This document shows, in pieces, positions 26,504 to 35,134 of a DNA stretch of 64,000 bases (position 1 is the stretch's first letter; each line of letters opens with the position of its first letter). The notes under the pieces are model-generated. The model saw nothing but the letters and a program-made list of their open reading frames with translations. It was not told where the DNA came from and searched no databases. A program made the position numbers and the translations under genes. Location: NCBI RefSeq assembly GCF_013294015.1, contig NZ_JABSNO010000005.1, forward strand, positions 117,646-181,645, in the 5' to 3' direction. This DNA is from Frigoriflavimonas asaccharolytica. GTDB lineage: Bacteria; Bacteroidota; Bacteroidia; Flavobacteriales; Weeksellaceae.

Positions 26504-26547
26504 AATTTAAATATTTTTAATAAAATTTTGACTCCTGACTTTATAAA

Positions 26548-26892
26548 TTACTTAATATTTGCACTGTCTACCACCAAGATAAAAATTTCTTCGTTTGGTT
26601 TTTTCATGAAATAATTTTCGCGGGCAAATTTTTCTTTCTCATCTTTGTTATTCATCAATTTTTTGTAGAAAGCATCGTTTTTTTCGTATTCTGTTTTGTA
26701 GAAATCGAGTTGTTTTTCGTACTTATTTATTTCTTTATTCATTTCATTGATAACGAGAAAAGAGGTACTATCAAAAAATATCATCCACACTAGAAATGCG
26801 GTGATTGCTATGAGATATTTATTTAAAAAATAGGTTTTAAAAAATTTCCAACCAGGGTTTATTTTTTTTATATCCTTTATTAATTCTTTCAT
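26548..26892 (-). CDS. FtsB/DivIC-type septum formation initiator
   Basis: 114 residues with one transmembrane helix (about 30-50, LIAITAFLVWMIFFDS) followed by a coiled coil (INEMNKEINKYEKQLDFYKTEYEKN) and a conserved tail (EKFARENYFMKKPNEEIFILV). This is the DivIC/FtsB layout; such proteins join FtsL and FtsQ at the division septum. It overlaps the stop of udk by one base (TAATG) and precedes mutA by 44 bases, so the three are probably one operon. Confidence 0.88.
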   Translation of the reverse strand: MKELIKDIKKINPGWKFFKTYFLNKYLIAITAFLVWMIFFDSTSFLVINEMNKEINKYEKQLDFYKTEYEKNDAFYKKLMNNKDEKEKFARENYFMKKPNEEIFILVVDSANIK

Positions 26893-27506
26893 TAATGAGA
26901 CTTTAAAGAATTATTAATCACCGTTGTGAGAAAATCTATAGCCACATTATTTTGTTTCATGTTGGGAACTATTAGATCTGCTTCATTCTTAGAAGGTTCT
27001 ATAAATTCTTGATGCATCGGCTTCAACGTGGTTTGGTATCTGTGCAAAACCTCATTCAAATCTCTACCTCTTTCTTGCGTATCTCGGCGAATTCTACGGA
27101 TCAATCTTTCGTCAGAATCTGCGTGTACGAATACTTTTAGATTAAATTCTTTCAACAATTCTTTGTGCGTCAAGACCAAAATACCTTCCACAATCAAAAC
27201 ATCTTTTGGTTCTATATGGTTGTAATCTCCCGTTCTAGAATGCGTCACAAAACTATAAATAGGTTGACTTACAGCTTTTTTAGCTTTTAAATCTCGCACA
27301 TGCTCTATCAATAATTCAAAATCTATAGATTTAGGATGGTCGTAGTTTAAGGCTTCTCTTTCAATTAATGTCAATTGGGAATTATCATGATAATAATTAT
27401 CTTGAGAAATAATATTTAAACCTTTCAAATCAAGTTGTTGTACTATTTTTTCTACAACGGTAGTTTTTCCAGATCCTGTTCCTCCAGCTATTCCTATTAC
27501 AAGCAT
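26892..27506 (-). CDS. udk: Uridine kinase
   Basis: 204 residues. The P-loop is GIAGGTGSGKTT (about 5-16), followed by ISQDNYYHD (substrate-binding), NYDHPKSIDF, and the lid RRIRRDTQERGRDLNEVLHRY. It phosphorylates uridine and cytidine to the monophosphates in nucleoside salvage. Its stop overlaps the start of the FtsB-like gene by one base. ClpS is 10 bases upstream on the same strand. Confidence 0.96.
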   Translation of the reverse strand: MLVIGIAGGTGSGKTTVVEKIVQQLDLKGLNIISQDNYYHDNSQLTLIEREALNYDHPKSIDFELLIEHVRDLKAKKAVSQPIYSFVTHSRTGDYNHIEPKDVLIVEGILVLTHKELLKEFNLKVFVHADSDERLIRRIRRDTQERGRDLNEVLHRYQTTLKPMHQEFIEPSKNEADLIVPNMKQNNVAIDFLTTVINNSLKSH

Positions 27507-27516
27507 TTTATATATT

Positions 27517-27825
27517 TTAAAAAATTTCTGACGTCAAACTTTTGGACAATAATTTTTCATGCATTGGCAAAAGTACATCCATACTTGCAGATTTCACAGT
27601 GCATTTTCCTTTGTAATGAATGAGCATCGTGCATTGTTCTGCTTGTTCCAAAGTATGTTTACACACTTCTATCAAGCTATCTATCACATAATCAAAGGTA
27701 TGAATATCGTCATTATAAACCACTAATTTTTTATTTAATCCAGTATCTTCTAAAACGAGAACATCTTCCTCATATTCTCTACTAGGATTTTCGTAATTTT
27801 TGAGCGTATTTTTTAAAAAATTCAT
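27517..27825 (-). CDS. clpS: ATP-dependent Clp protease adaptor ClpS
   Basis: 102 residues. The ClpS core is plain: KLVVYNDDIHTFDYVIDSLIEVC (the NDD and H of the N-degron pocket), HTLEQAEQCTMLIHYKGKCTVKSA and a final helix. ClpS delivers N-end-rule substrates to ClpAP. It has an acidic N-terminal extension (EYEEDVLVLED). It lies between a CNNM-type transporter (9 bases upstream) and udk (10 bases downstream), all likely co-transcribed. Confidence 0.94.
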   Translation of the reverse strand: MNFLKNTLKNYENPSREYEEDVLVLEDTGLNKKLVVYNDDIHTFDYVIDSLIEVCKHTLEQAEQCTMLIHYKGKCTVKSASMDVLLPMHEKLLSKSLTSEIF

Positions 27826-27834
27826 TACTTTAAT

Positions 27835-29193
27835 TTAAATATCAGCATTTTCTGCGGAAACATCATCCAAATCAATTGGTTGTTTGTTGTATACCAACTC
27901 AACCAACTCCACACTTCTATTATTCATTCTCAAAATTTTGAAATGATAGTTAGAATGTTCAAACTCTTGATTTTCTTCGGGAATATCTTCCAGCTGATTC
28001 AATATAAAACCCGCTAAAGTATTGTACTCTGCATCTTCTAAAAGTGGCACTGGCAAAAATTCATTTATTTCTTCCAAAGGTTGTGTAGCCTGTACCCAAA
28101 AAATATTTTCTGCAACTTGATCTACAATATTTTCCTCATCATCTTCCTCATCCTGAATTTCCCCTACCAATTCTTCCAAAATATCTTCCAAAGTTATGAT
28201 GCCTTCTGTTCCACCAAATTCATCAATTACAACTGCCAAATGCTGCTTTTTTTGCTGAAACATTTTTAAAAGATCAGATATTTTTTTACTTCCAACTACA
28301 AAAAATGGCTCTCGCATCAATTCTCTAAGATCTTCATGAGAAAGCGCCCCTTTTCTTTTTACAAATTCTCGGATGATTTCTTTTGTGTACAAAATACCTT
28401 TAATATCGTCTATAGAATTTTCATAAACTGGAATTCTAGAATAGCCGCTTTCCATGATGGTTTCTATCAATTCATCAATAGGATCATCGAGATCTAAAGA
28501 TAAAATATTTTGACGAGGTACCATTATTTGCTTTGCAGAATGATCTGTAAAATCAAAAGCATTTTTAATGATTTCATAATTTTCCTCTTGTATTTCACCA
28601 GAATCCGCAGATTGTTTTACCAAAAGCTGCAACTCTTCTGTAGAGTGTATTTCATGATCAGAAACAGGGTGAATTTTTATTAATTTTAAAAATGCATTAG
28701 AAATTGCATTCATGGACCAAATAAATGGTTTAAAAATATTAAAAAATAACCTTAAAGGCGTTGCAATAAACATTGTAGTTGGCTCTGCCTTTCTAATAGC
28801 GATAGATTTTGGCACCAATTCTCCAAAAACAATATGCATAACCGTAATAATAAGAAAGCTTAATACCAAAGAAACTGTGGTAATAGTTGCTTCTGCAATT
28901 TCCAAATTAAATTGCACAAAAATACCTTCTATTATATGATGAAGAGCACTTTCTCCCACGAAACCCAAACCAAGTGAAGCCAACGTAATACCCAATTGTG
29001 TGGCAGATAGATAAGAATCTAAATTTTTGATAATATGCTCTGCTTGCTTTGCCATTTTGTGGCCTTCTGCAGCTTTTATCTGAATTTGAGAATATCTTAC
29101 TTTAACTATTGAAAATTCTGCGGCTACGAAAAAGCCATTTAAAAGCACTAAAAACAATGCTAAAAGTAGTTTGAATAAACTGTCCGAATCCAT
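27835..29193 (-). CDS. CNNM/CorC-type transporter with CBS pair (hemolysin family)
   Basis: 452 residues in the usual order: an N-terminal DUF21 domain with about four membrane segments (1-200; LLALFLVLLNGFFVAAEFSIVK first), a CBS pair (about 205-335; VPRQNILSLDLDDPIDELIETI, AVVIDEFGGTEGIITLEDILEELVGEI) and a C-terminal CorC/HlyC domain (345-435). Relatives move Mg2+ or Co2+; the 'hemolysin' label is historical. A TAnnTTTG box lies 25 bases before the ATG. It is first in a run of genes through clpS, udk and mutA. Confidence 0.93.
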   Translation of the reverse strand: MDSDSLFKLLLALFLVLLNGFFVAAEFSIVKVRYSQIQIKAAEGHKMAKQAEHIIKNLDSYLSATQLGITLASLGLGFVGESALHHIIEGIFVQFNLEIAEATITTVSLVLSFLIITVMHIVFGELVPKSIAIRKAEPTTMFIATPLRLFFNIFKPFIWSMNAISNAFLKLIKIHPVSDHEIHSTEELQLLVKQSADSGEIQEENYEIIKNAFDFTDHSAKQIMVPRQNILSLDLDDPIDELIETIMESGYSRIPVYENSIDDIKGILYTKEIIREFVKRKGALSHEDLRELMREPFFVVGSKKISDLLKMFQQKKQHLAVVIDEFGGTEGIITLEDILEELVGEIQDEEDDEENIVDQVAENIFWVQATQPLEEINEFLPVPLLEDAEYNTLAGFILNQLEDIPEENQEFEHSNYHFKILRMNNRSVELVELVYNKQPIDLDDVSAENADI

Positions 29194-29217
29194 TTATGTA
29201 TTTAAAATTATAATTTA

Positions 29218-29225
29218 CAAATATA
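29218..29225 (-). promoter_or_regulatory. -7 box of the CNNM/clpS/udk gene run
   Basis: The minus strand reads TATATTTG, a perfect TAnnTTTG box. Confidence 0.55.
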
Positions 29226-29282
29226 CAGATAATTTCTATATATTTTTTCTGATAGTATAATTTAAAATATGAAAAAAAAATG

Positions 29283-29825
29283 CTATTTCTTCTGAAATTC
29301 TTGCATCTTAAAGATCAATTCTTCTGATTTTCCTTTTAGTTGAAATTTTTTAAACAGCAAATTCCGAGCAAGAATTCTAGTAAAGGCACCTTTATCTACC
29401 AATTTCCAGTAAGAATCTTCATGTATTTTCGCAGGTTTTCTAATTTCATAAAATGTAGTTTCCCAAGAATCTGGATTGTGATAAAATTCTATAATGCCGC
29501 AATGTTTTGGTATCGTCTCCGCTTCTACCATTCCCATTGGAAATAAAAAACTAAAATGATTGCAAACATAATCTCCACAAGAAATCTTGTCGTGTTTCAA
29601 GAATTTTTCTCCTGATTGCTGATTGGTGTAAGATTTTTTAAAATCATTTTTAAAATCTGCTTTCGATAATTTAATCTCAATTTCGTGACTAAAGCCATCA
29701 TTATTAATCATCAAAATATCTGCTTCCCAATCTGTATGAAAATGATTGATCAAGGCGATATTACATTCAAAATCGCAGAATTTTTGCAAAAAAGCGTGCG
29801 TTAATTCTTCTACTTTTATTTTCAT
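29283..29825 (-). CDS. Orphan PD-(D/E)XK-like nuclease-fold protein
   Basis: 180 residues. D36, E50 and K52 (TDWEADILMI, then HEIEIKLSK) fit the D...ExK signature of the PD-(D/E)XK nuclease fold, as in MmcB/VRR-NUC-like proteins. The rest (HCGIIEFYHN, a lysine-rich C-terminus) is not recognised. A nuclease or repair role is plausible; only the core motif supports it. The gene lies 10 bases downstream of the LuxE-like acyltransferase gene and may be in its operon. Confidence 0.6.
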   Translation of the reverse strand: MKIKVEELTHAFLQKFCDFECNIALINHFHTDWEADILMINNDGFSHEIEIKLSKADFKNDFKKSYTNQQSGEKFLKHDKISCGDYVCNHFSFLFPMGMVEAETIPKHCGIIEFYHNPDSWETTFYEIRKPAKIHEDSYWKLVDKGAFTRILARNLLFKKFQLKGKSEELIFKMQEFQKK

Positions 29826-29834
29826 TAATAAATT

Positions 29835-30836
29835 TTAAGATACCAAAAGACTACAACCTCGTATATCCGAATAATCAATTCTTCCTAGCACAGAAAAAAA
29901 TTCTTTATCATTTGTACGTTCAATTTTACCCAAATCTTGTGTTGCAAGAAAACTGCAAGAATGCAAATTTGCAAGATCAATAATATTGATAGCTCCAGTT
30001 TTTCCTGTTTCTACATATTGAAAAGGATCTTCTGTATTTCTTATCAAAATGCGCATCCAATTTGGTGTTTGGTATAAATTTTTTCCCAAAGAATAGGCTT
30101 GAGATAGCAACTCCGTCATAGAATATTCTGAAAAAATTTGATTAGTATTGAAACCATTTCTAAAGATTTTTAGAAGTTCATCTTTTGTTATTTCTTCTTT
30201 TCTACCTTTCATGCCACCAGTTTCTATGATGGTTAATTGTTCATTTTTTATCACAAAATTTTCTTCTTTTACAAAATCTAAGAAATCTAAAAGAGCAAAA
30301 GACACACCGAACAAAAGTATTTTTTTATGGTTTAAATTATTCAACAAATGAAAAAGTTCTTGATGATTATATAGAAAATAATCATTTTCTTTTTGTCCAG
30401 AATCTTGCATCAAAAAATCTACCATATATATTAAGGAAGAATTTTTATTTTCAGAATAATTAGGTAGCAAACCGAGTATCACATAATCTTTCGGTTCGCC
30501 AATAAATTCTTTGAAACTTTCTACAATGCTTTTTTTATACAAATCTTCATCTGCAATCCAATGTTTAGACCGGTTGATTTGTGTGGTGCCAGAACTTTGG
30601 AAAAATAATTCTGTTTGAAAATCTTTATCTAAAACTTGATGATTTTTAAAAATTTCTATCGGCAAAAAAGGAATTTCTTCAATTTTTTGAATTTTGGAAA
30701 CATCTCTTCCTAAAAAATCTACAAACTTTTTATAAACTTCAACATTTTGATATTGGTAGCGAAAAACTTCCAAGCATTTTTCCTGGAAAATTCCTTCTGA
30801 TTTTATGTTGAAAACATCCTTTAATTCTGGCATCAT
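29835..30836 (-). CDS. LuxE-like acyl-protein synthetase/acyltransferase
   Basis: 333 residues similar to LuxE/PaaK-type adenylating enzymes: the FFQSSGTTQINRSKHW segment (about 88-103) is their phosphate-binding motif. EYSMTELLSQAYSLG and the C-terminal ARTQDLGKIE-like part (LATQDLGKIER) follow. In luminous bacteria LuxE activates fatty acids for luciferase, but there are no lux genes here. Flavobacterial homologues are simply called acyl transferases. It overlaps the LpxH-like gene by four bases (ATGA), so the two are translationally coupled; a lipid-linked role is an inference. Confidence 0.78.
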   Translation of the reverse strand: MMPELKDVFNIKSEGIFQEKCLEVFRYQYQNVEVYKKFVDFLGRDVSKIQKIEEIPFLPIEIFKNHQVLDKDFQTELFFQSSGTTQINRSKHWIADEDLYKKSIVESFKEFIGEPKDYVILGLLPNYSENKNSSLIYMVDFLMQDSGQKENDYFLYNHQELFHLLNNLNHKKILLFGVSFALLDFLDFVKEENFVIKNEQLTIIETGGMKGRKEEITKDELLKIFRNGFNTNQIFSEYSMTELLSQAYSLGKNLYQTPNWMRILIRNTEDPFQYVETGKTGAINIIDLANLHSCSFLATQDLGKIERTNDKEFFSVLGRIDYSDIRGCSLLVS

Positions 30837-31615
30837 TTTTCAAAACTTTTCAAGTCAAAATTTTCACCGTCAAAAACGCCATAAGTAAAATAGGAAATCC
30901 AATCTCCCAAATTGATATATTTCGCTTTTCCATTTTCTAAATCTAAAACCATAGGCAAATGGCGATGACCATAAATAAAGAAATCAATTTTCTCAGTTTT
31001 AAGTTTTTCTTTAGAATAAATAATTAAAAACTCTTTATCTTCTCCCAAAAATTCTTGGTCTTCTTCTCCAGAAATCATTTTATTTTTCTGTGAAAAGTAG
31101 AGCGCCATTTTCATAGAAATATCTGGATGCAACCATTTAAAAAACCATTGTGCAATTGGATTTGTAAAGAGTTTTTTCATTCTTTTATATCCAATGTCTC
31201 CTGGACCAAGTCCATCTCCGTGTGCTAATAAGAATTGCTTTTCATTAACCTCAAAATATTGCTTTTCAAAAAATACTTTTGCGCCAATTTCTTCTTCCAG
31301 ATAAGATTTCATCCAAAGATCATGATTTCCCACGAAAAAATAAATATCAATTCCGGCATCTTTCAATTCTGCCAATTTTCCTAAAACCCTCACATATCCC
31401 TTTGGAATTACGTGATTCCATTCGTGCCAAAAATCAAACAAATCTCCCATCAAAAATAAAACTTGTGCATCATTTTTAATTTCAGAAAGCCAACGGATAA
31501 ATTTCTCTTCCCGCACTTTACTTTCAGCAACAGATGGCGCACCAAAATGCTGATCAGATGCGAAGTAGATCTTTTTGTTCTTGTCAAGTTTAATTATGGT
31601 TTGATTTGGTTTCAA
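30833..31615 (-). CDS. lpxH: UDP-2,3-diacylglucosamine diphosphatase-like phosphoesterase
   Basis: 260 residues of calcineurin-like metallophosphoesterase with all five motifs: SDQHFG (D21, H23), MGDLFDFW, VGNHD, LAHGDG and YGHRH. The spacing and the FDFWHEW segment match LpxH, which cleaves UDP-2,3-diacylglucosamine to lipid X in lipid A synthesis at the inner membrane face. The stop overlaps the LuxE-like start by four bases. The family also contains other phosphoesterases, so the name is probable rather than certain. Confidence 0.85.
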   Translation of the reverse strand: MKPNQTIIKLDKNKKIYFASDQHFGAPSVAESKVREEKFIRWLSEIKNDAQVLFLMGDLFDFWHEWNHVIPKGYVRVLGKLAELKDAGIDIYFFVGNHDLWMKSYLEEEIGAKVFFEKQYFEVNEKQFLLAHGDGLGPGDIGYKRMKKLFTNPIAQWFFKWLHPDISMKMALYFSQKNKMISGEEDQEFLGEDKEFLIIYSKEKLKTEKIDFFIYGHRHLPMVLDLENGKAKYINLGDWISYFTYGVFDGENFDLKSFEK

Positions 31616-31680
31616 ATTGTTTTAGGATGTTTAATTTTGATTTTAATATTTAAAAATTGGTAGATTGTTATATTTTCAAA

Positions 31681-32127
31681 TTAAACTTGATCTTCAGCAA
31701 ACCATTCTCCATAAGAATTTTCGGTTTCGTGAAGTTTTAAATAAGATAATACTACTTGTTTTGGCAAATGTATTTTAATTTTTTCTGCTATATCGTACAA
31801 CATATTTTCACAGGTTGGTTGGTAATTACAAAAAATGACTTTATGCCCTTCTTTTTCTAAATTTTCGCCCAAACTTCTGTGAGGGGAATTTCCGTTGACC
31901 ATCACCGCATGATCCCACTGATCTACTACTTGATCTTTTACAATTTTTTTTATGTCGCCAAAATCTATCACCATTCCATTTTTCACGTCGTCTATATCAT
32001 CAATAGGTTTTCCTTTGATGCTGACAAATAATTTGTAGGAATGACCGTGCATATTTTTGCATTTTCCATCATAATTGTATAGAACATGCGCGGTTTCAAA
32101 TGTGAAAATTTTAGTAATTCTTATCAT
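31681..32127 (-). CDS. queD: 6-carboxy-tetrahydropterin synthase (QueD)
   Basis: 148 residues of the PTPS/QueD family. His14, His27 and His29 (in FETAHVLYN and CKNMHGHSY) bind zinc and Cys23 is the catalytic thiol, a set typical of QueD in queuosine synthesis. WDHAVMVN and LHETENSYGEW complete the motif set. It converts dihydroneopterin triphosphate to carboxytetrahydropterin. No other queuosine gene adjoins. A TAccTTTGC promoter box ends five bases before the ATG. Confidence 0.93.
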   Translation of the reverse strand: MIRITKIFTFETAHVLYNYDGKCKNMHGHSYKLFVSIKGKPIDDIDDVKNGMVIDFGDIKKIVKDQVVDQWDHAVMVNGNSPHRSLGENLEKEGHKVIFCNYQPTCENMLYDIAEKIKIHLPKQVVLSYLKLHETENSYGEWFAEDQV

Positions 32128-32131
32128 TTTG

Positions 32132-32139
32132 CAAAGGTA
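32132..32139 (-). promoter_or_regulatory. -7 box of queD, near-leaderless
   Basis: The minus strand reads TACCTTTG followed by C, a full TAnnTTTG match, with its last base five before the queD ATG. Confidence 0.6.
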
Positions 32140-32195
32140 ATATAATTTGAGTTTGAAATATTTTGAAAAAATGAAAAAATACTGTTAATATTTTT

Positions 32196-32203
32196 TATCT
32201 TTA
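32196..32203 (+). promoter_or_regulatory. -7 box of comF, near-leaderless
   Basis: TATCTTTA at 32196-32203 differs from TAnnTTTG in the last base. It ends three bases before the comF ATG, so transcription would begin at or inside the first codons. Confidence 0.4.
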
Positions 32204-32206
32204 TAT

Positions 32207-32860
32207 ATGATTCTAGATTTAATTTTCCCAAATCGTTGCTTGCAATGCAATAGAATTGTACCATGTGAATCCTTGGTTTGCAATATATGCTTTGAAGATA
32301 TTCAGTTTTTTCATTTTAATTTCGTGAAGGAAAACAGTTTTAAAGAGCGTTGCAATTTGCTTTTTCCTCTAGAAAATGCTTTTACCTTAATGGAATTTCA
32401 AGACAAAAGTTTAAGCAGGAAAATAATTCATCAATTAAAATATAGCAGCAGGGAAAATGTTGGCAAAAGCCTTGCAGATTGGACTATTGAGCGCATCAAT
32501 TTTAATGACTATCATTTTGATTTGATAATTTCTGTACCACTACATTCTAAAAAAGAACGAGAGCGAGGCTACAATCAATTGCATTTGTATGCAAATATCT
32601 TGGCTAAACATTTAAAAATTGAGCATCATTGTAAAGACGTCATCAGAAAATTTTACAAAAAATCTCAAACTTTTAAAACCAAAAAAGGCCGCGGAGATAT
32701 AGAAAATAATTTTGAATTGAATGCCAATCTAATCGGCAAACACGTTTTAATTATTGATGATGTTTATACTACCGGAAATACGATGAGCCAAGTTGCCTGG
32801 GAAATTTTGAAAGAACCAACTAACAAAGTGAGCGTTTTGGTGATGGCGGTAGATGTTTAG
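32207..32860 (+). CDS. ComF-family phosphoribosyltransferase-like protein
   Basis: 217 residues. An N-terminal zinc-ribbon-like part (NRCLQCNRIVPCESLVCNICF, four to five Cys) is followed by a phosphoribosyltransferase domain whose PRPP loop is HVLIIDDVYTTGNTMS at about 180-195. DLIISVPLHSKKERERGYNQLHLYA is a ComF hallmark. Relatives take part in natural DNA uptake, though the function is unknown in flavobacteria. It is divergent from queD; the promoter boxes of both lie in the 79-base gap. Confidence 0.9.
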   Translation: MILDLIFPNRCLQCNRIVPCESLVCNICFEDIQFFHFNFVKENSFKERCNLLFPLENAFTLMEFQDKSLSRKIIHQLKYSSRENVGKSLADWTIERINFNDYHFDLIISVPLHSKKERERGYNQLHLYANILAKHLKIEHHCKDVIRKFYKKSQTFKTKKGRGDIENNFELNANLIGKHVLIIDDVYTTGNTMSQVAWEILKEPTNKVSVLVMAVDV

Positions 32861-32866
32861 ATGATT

Positions 32867-33517
32867 TTATCTTTGCAATTTTTCTCCGTAAGATAAATCT
32901 CCTGCGTCGCCTAAACCTGGGGAAATATATCCTTTGTCTGTCAATTTTTCATCTATAACTCCTACCCAAATTTTCGCTTCTGGATATGCATTTTGGATAG
33001 TATCTACGCCAATTTTGCTCGCAATTGCGGCTACTATATGCAATTCTGTAGGTTTTCCATGATTCAACAAATCTTTGATGGCTTCTATCAAACTTGCGCC
33101 CGTTGCAAGCATTGGATCTGCAACAATTAAAGGTCTGCCATTCAAATCTGGACAAGTAAGATAATCTTGTTTGATGCTGAAATAATCGTTGGCATCGTGT
33201 TTTCTGTAGGCTGCTACAAAACCACAATCTGCTTTATCAAAATAATTTAAAAGACCTTGAAACAATGGAACTCCAGCTCTTAATATTGTAGTAATTACTG
33301 GCTGTACAGCAATTTCTTGAGATAATATTTTGTCTAAAGGAGTTGTAATTTCTACCGTTTTCTGCTCCAATGTTTTACTAATTTCAAATGCAGCAATTTC
33401 GCCGATACGTTCCATATTTCTACGAAACTTAAGACGATCATTTTGGATATCTACATTTCTTAAATCGTTGATCCAAGAATTGACAAGGGAAAAATTATGT
33501 GATAAAACTGTAATCAT
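32867..33517 (-). CDS. upp: Uracil phosphoribosyltransferase
   Basis: 216 residues. The PRPP-binding loop is LIVADPMLATGASLIEAI (about 130-147), and ILRAGVPLFQGL and the C-terminal GLGDAGDLSYGEKL are the conserved uracil-binding parts. It converts uracil and PRPP to UMP in pyrimidine salvage. It converges with comF, six bases between stops. A repeat with inverted arms lies upstream. Confidence 0.96.
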   Translation of the reverse strand: MITVLSHNFSLVNSWINDLRNVDIQNDRLKFRRNMERIGEIAAFEISKTLEQKTVEITTPLDKILSQEIAVQPVITTILRAGVPLFQGLLNYFDKADCGFVAAYRKHDANDYFSIKQDYLTCPDLNGRPLIVADPMLATGASLIEAIKDLLNHGKPTELHIVAAIASKIGVDTIQNAYPEAKIWVGVIDEKLTDKGYISPGLGDAGDLSYGEKLQR

Positions 33518-33533
33518 TAAATGTTTATTTTAA

Positions 33534-33656
33534 AACCACAAAAGGAACAAAATATAATAAAAATTAAGTCGCTACATCATTAAGATTATACTACGGAAGT
33601 ATTTTCGTCTTAGAAGAGTGACATTCAAACTTTTTTCTTTTGTTTCTTCTGTGGTT
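33534..33656. repeat. Long-arm inverted repeat between upp and der
   Basis: The 19-base left arm (33534-33552, AACCACAAAAGGAACAAAA) and right arm (33638-33656, TTTTGTTTCTTCTGTGGTT) pair at 17 of 19 positions. The 85 bases between hold no gene. It resembles the noncoding inverted repeats scattered in flavobacteria. It is placed in the upp leader and after der, so it could affect transcript ends. Confidence 0.7.
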
Positions 33657-33682
33657 AAAAGTTTATACTTAAATATAAAATA

Positions 33683-34993
33683 CTACTTCTGTCTGAAATA
33701 AATTTCGATAGGAACACCTGTAAATCCGAACTGCTTTCTCAATTGATTTTCTGTAAACCTTTTGTAAGCTTCTTTCACATATTGCGGAAGATTACAGAAA
33801 AATACAAACTGTGGCGAAGGTGTAGGTAGTTGTACGCAATATTTAATTTTTACATACTTTCCTTTTAAAGCTGGTGGAGGAGTTTTTTCAAAAATTGGAA
33901 GCATTATTTCGTTTAATTTTGAAGTTTTTATTTTCTTTTTTCTAACTTCATAAACTGCCATTGCAACTTCTACAGCTTTCAAAATTCTTTGTTTGTTTAA
34001 AGCTGAGATGAAAAGAACTGGAATATCTGTAAAATAACCAATTTTATCTTTTATTTTAGCTTCATAATCTTTCATGGTATTGGTTTGTTTGTCTTCTACC
34101 AAATCCCATTTATTTACTAAAATAACGACACCTTTTCTATTTTTTTGTGCTAAACCGAAGATATTCATATCTTGAGATTCCCAACCTTGAGAAGCATCAA
34201 TCATGATGATTACAACATCGGAATATTCTATAGAACGAACCGCTCTCATTACAGAATAAAATTCTAAATCTTCAGAAACTTTAGCTTTTCTTCGCATTCC
34301 TGCTGTATCTACAAGCACAAATTCATGTCCAAATTTATTGTACAACGTTTTTATACTGTCTCTCGTAGTACCTGCAATATCTGTAACGATGTTTCTTTCT
34401 GCATCCAAAAGTGCATTTGTCAAAGTTGATTTCCCAACATTCGGTCTACCTGCAATGGTGATTTTTGGTAAATCTTCGAAAGGATCTTTGTATTCATTGG
34501 TTGGAAAATCATTAACCAAATCGTCTAATAATTCACCTGTTCCACTTCCTGTTGCAGAAGATAAAGTGTAATATTTATCTATTCCTAATTGATAAAATTC
34601 CGTTGCAGGAAGTTCATCTCGAGAAGAATCTACTTTATTGATGGTAACATATACTTTTTTGTTGGCTCTTCTCAACTTCTCGAAAATTTCGTAATCAGTA
34701 TCTGTAAGTCCTTCTTGTACATTAAGCATAAAGATGACGGATGTTGCCTCATCAATAGCCAATTGCACTTGTTTAGAAATTTCGCCTTGAAAAATGTCTT
34801 CAGTATTTATTTCATATCCACCAGTATCTATCACGGTGAACTCTACTCCATTCCAATCAGATTTTCCATAGTGGCGATCTCTCGTTACTCCAGAAACGGA
34901 ATCTACAATTGCTTCTCTGCGTTCTAAAAGTCTATTGAATAGTGTAGATTTTCCTACATTTGGTCTGCCAACAATGGCTACAAGATTGCTCAT
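33683..34993 (-). CDS. der: Ribosome-assembly GTPase Der (EngA)
   Basis: 436 residues with two tandem GTPase domains. The G1 motifs are GRPNVGKST at about 8-16 and again at about 182-190. The DTGGYE and DTAGMRR (G3) and NKVD and NKWD (G4) motifs are present, with a C-terminal KH-like domain from about 350. Der is essential for 50S ribosome maturation. Its promoter box lies 68 bases upstream, in the gap shared with the haem-binding gene. Confidence 0.97.
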   Translation of the reverse strand: MSNLVAIVGRPNVGKSTLFNRLLERREAIVDSVSGVTRDRHYGKSDWNGVEFTVIDTGGYEINTEDIFQGEISKQVQLAIDEATSVIFMLNVQEGLTDTDYEIFEKLRRANKKVYVTINKVDSSRDELPATEFYQLGIDKYYTLSSATGSGTGELLDDLVNDFPTNEYKDPFEDLPKITIAGRPNVGKSTLTNALLDAERNIVTDIAGTTRDSIKTLYNKFGHEFVLVDTAGMRRKAKVSEDLEFYSVMRAVRSIEYSDVVIIMIDASQGWESQDMNIFGLAQKNRKGVVILVNKWDLVEDKQTNTMKDYEAKIKDKIGYFTDIPVLFISALNKQRILKAVEVAMAVYEVRKKKIKTSKLNEIMLPIFEKTPPPALKGKYVKIKYCVQLPTPSPQFVFFCNLPQYVKEAYKRFTENQLRKQFGFTGVPIEIYFRQK

Positions 34994-35060
34994 AAAATTT
35001 TGTTTAATAAATATATTATTAATGGGTTACTTCAGTTTTTGAAGCCCAAAAATTTTTTTG

Positions 35061-35068
35061 CAAATATA
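35061..35068 (-). promoter_or_regulatory. -7 box of der
   Basis: The minus strand reads TATATTTG followed by C, a full match to the flavobacterial -7 consensus. A TATCTTTA near-match for the opposite gene lies at 35095-35102, so the gap is a divergent promoter region. Confidence 0.55.
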
Positions 35069-35134
35069 AGATTTATAATTTGTGATTTAATAGGTATCTT
35101 TACTTAATTAAATTTAATTTTAAAATTTACCCCA

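Noticed and set aside
27028..27225. Plus-strand frame inside udk
   Set aside because: Shadow of a conserved gene on the opposite strand.
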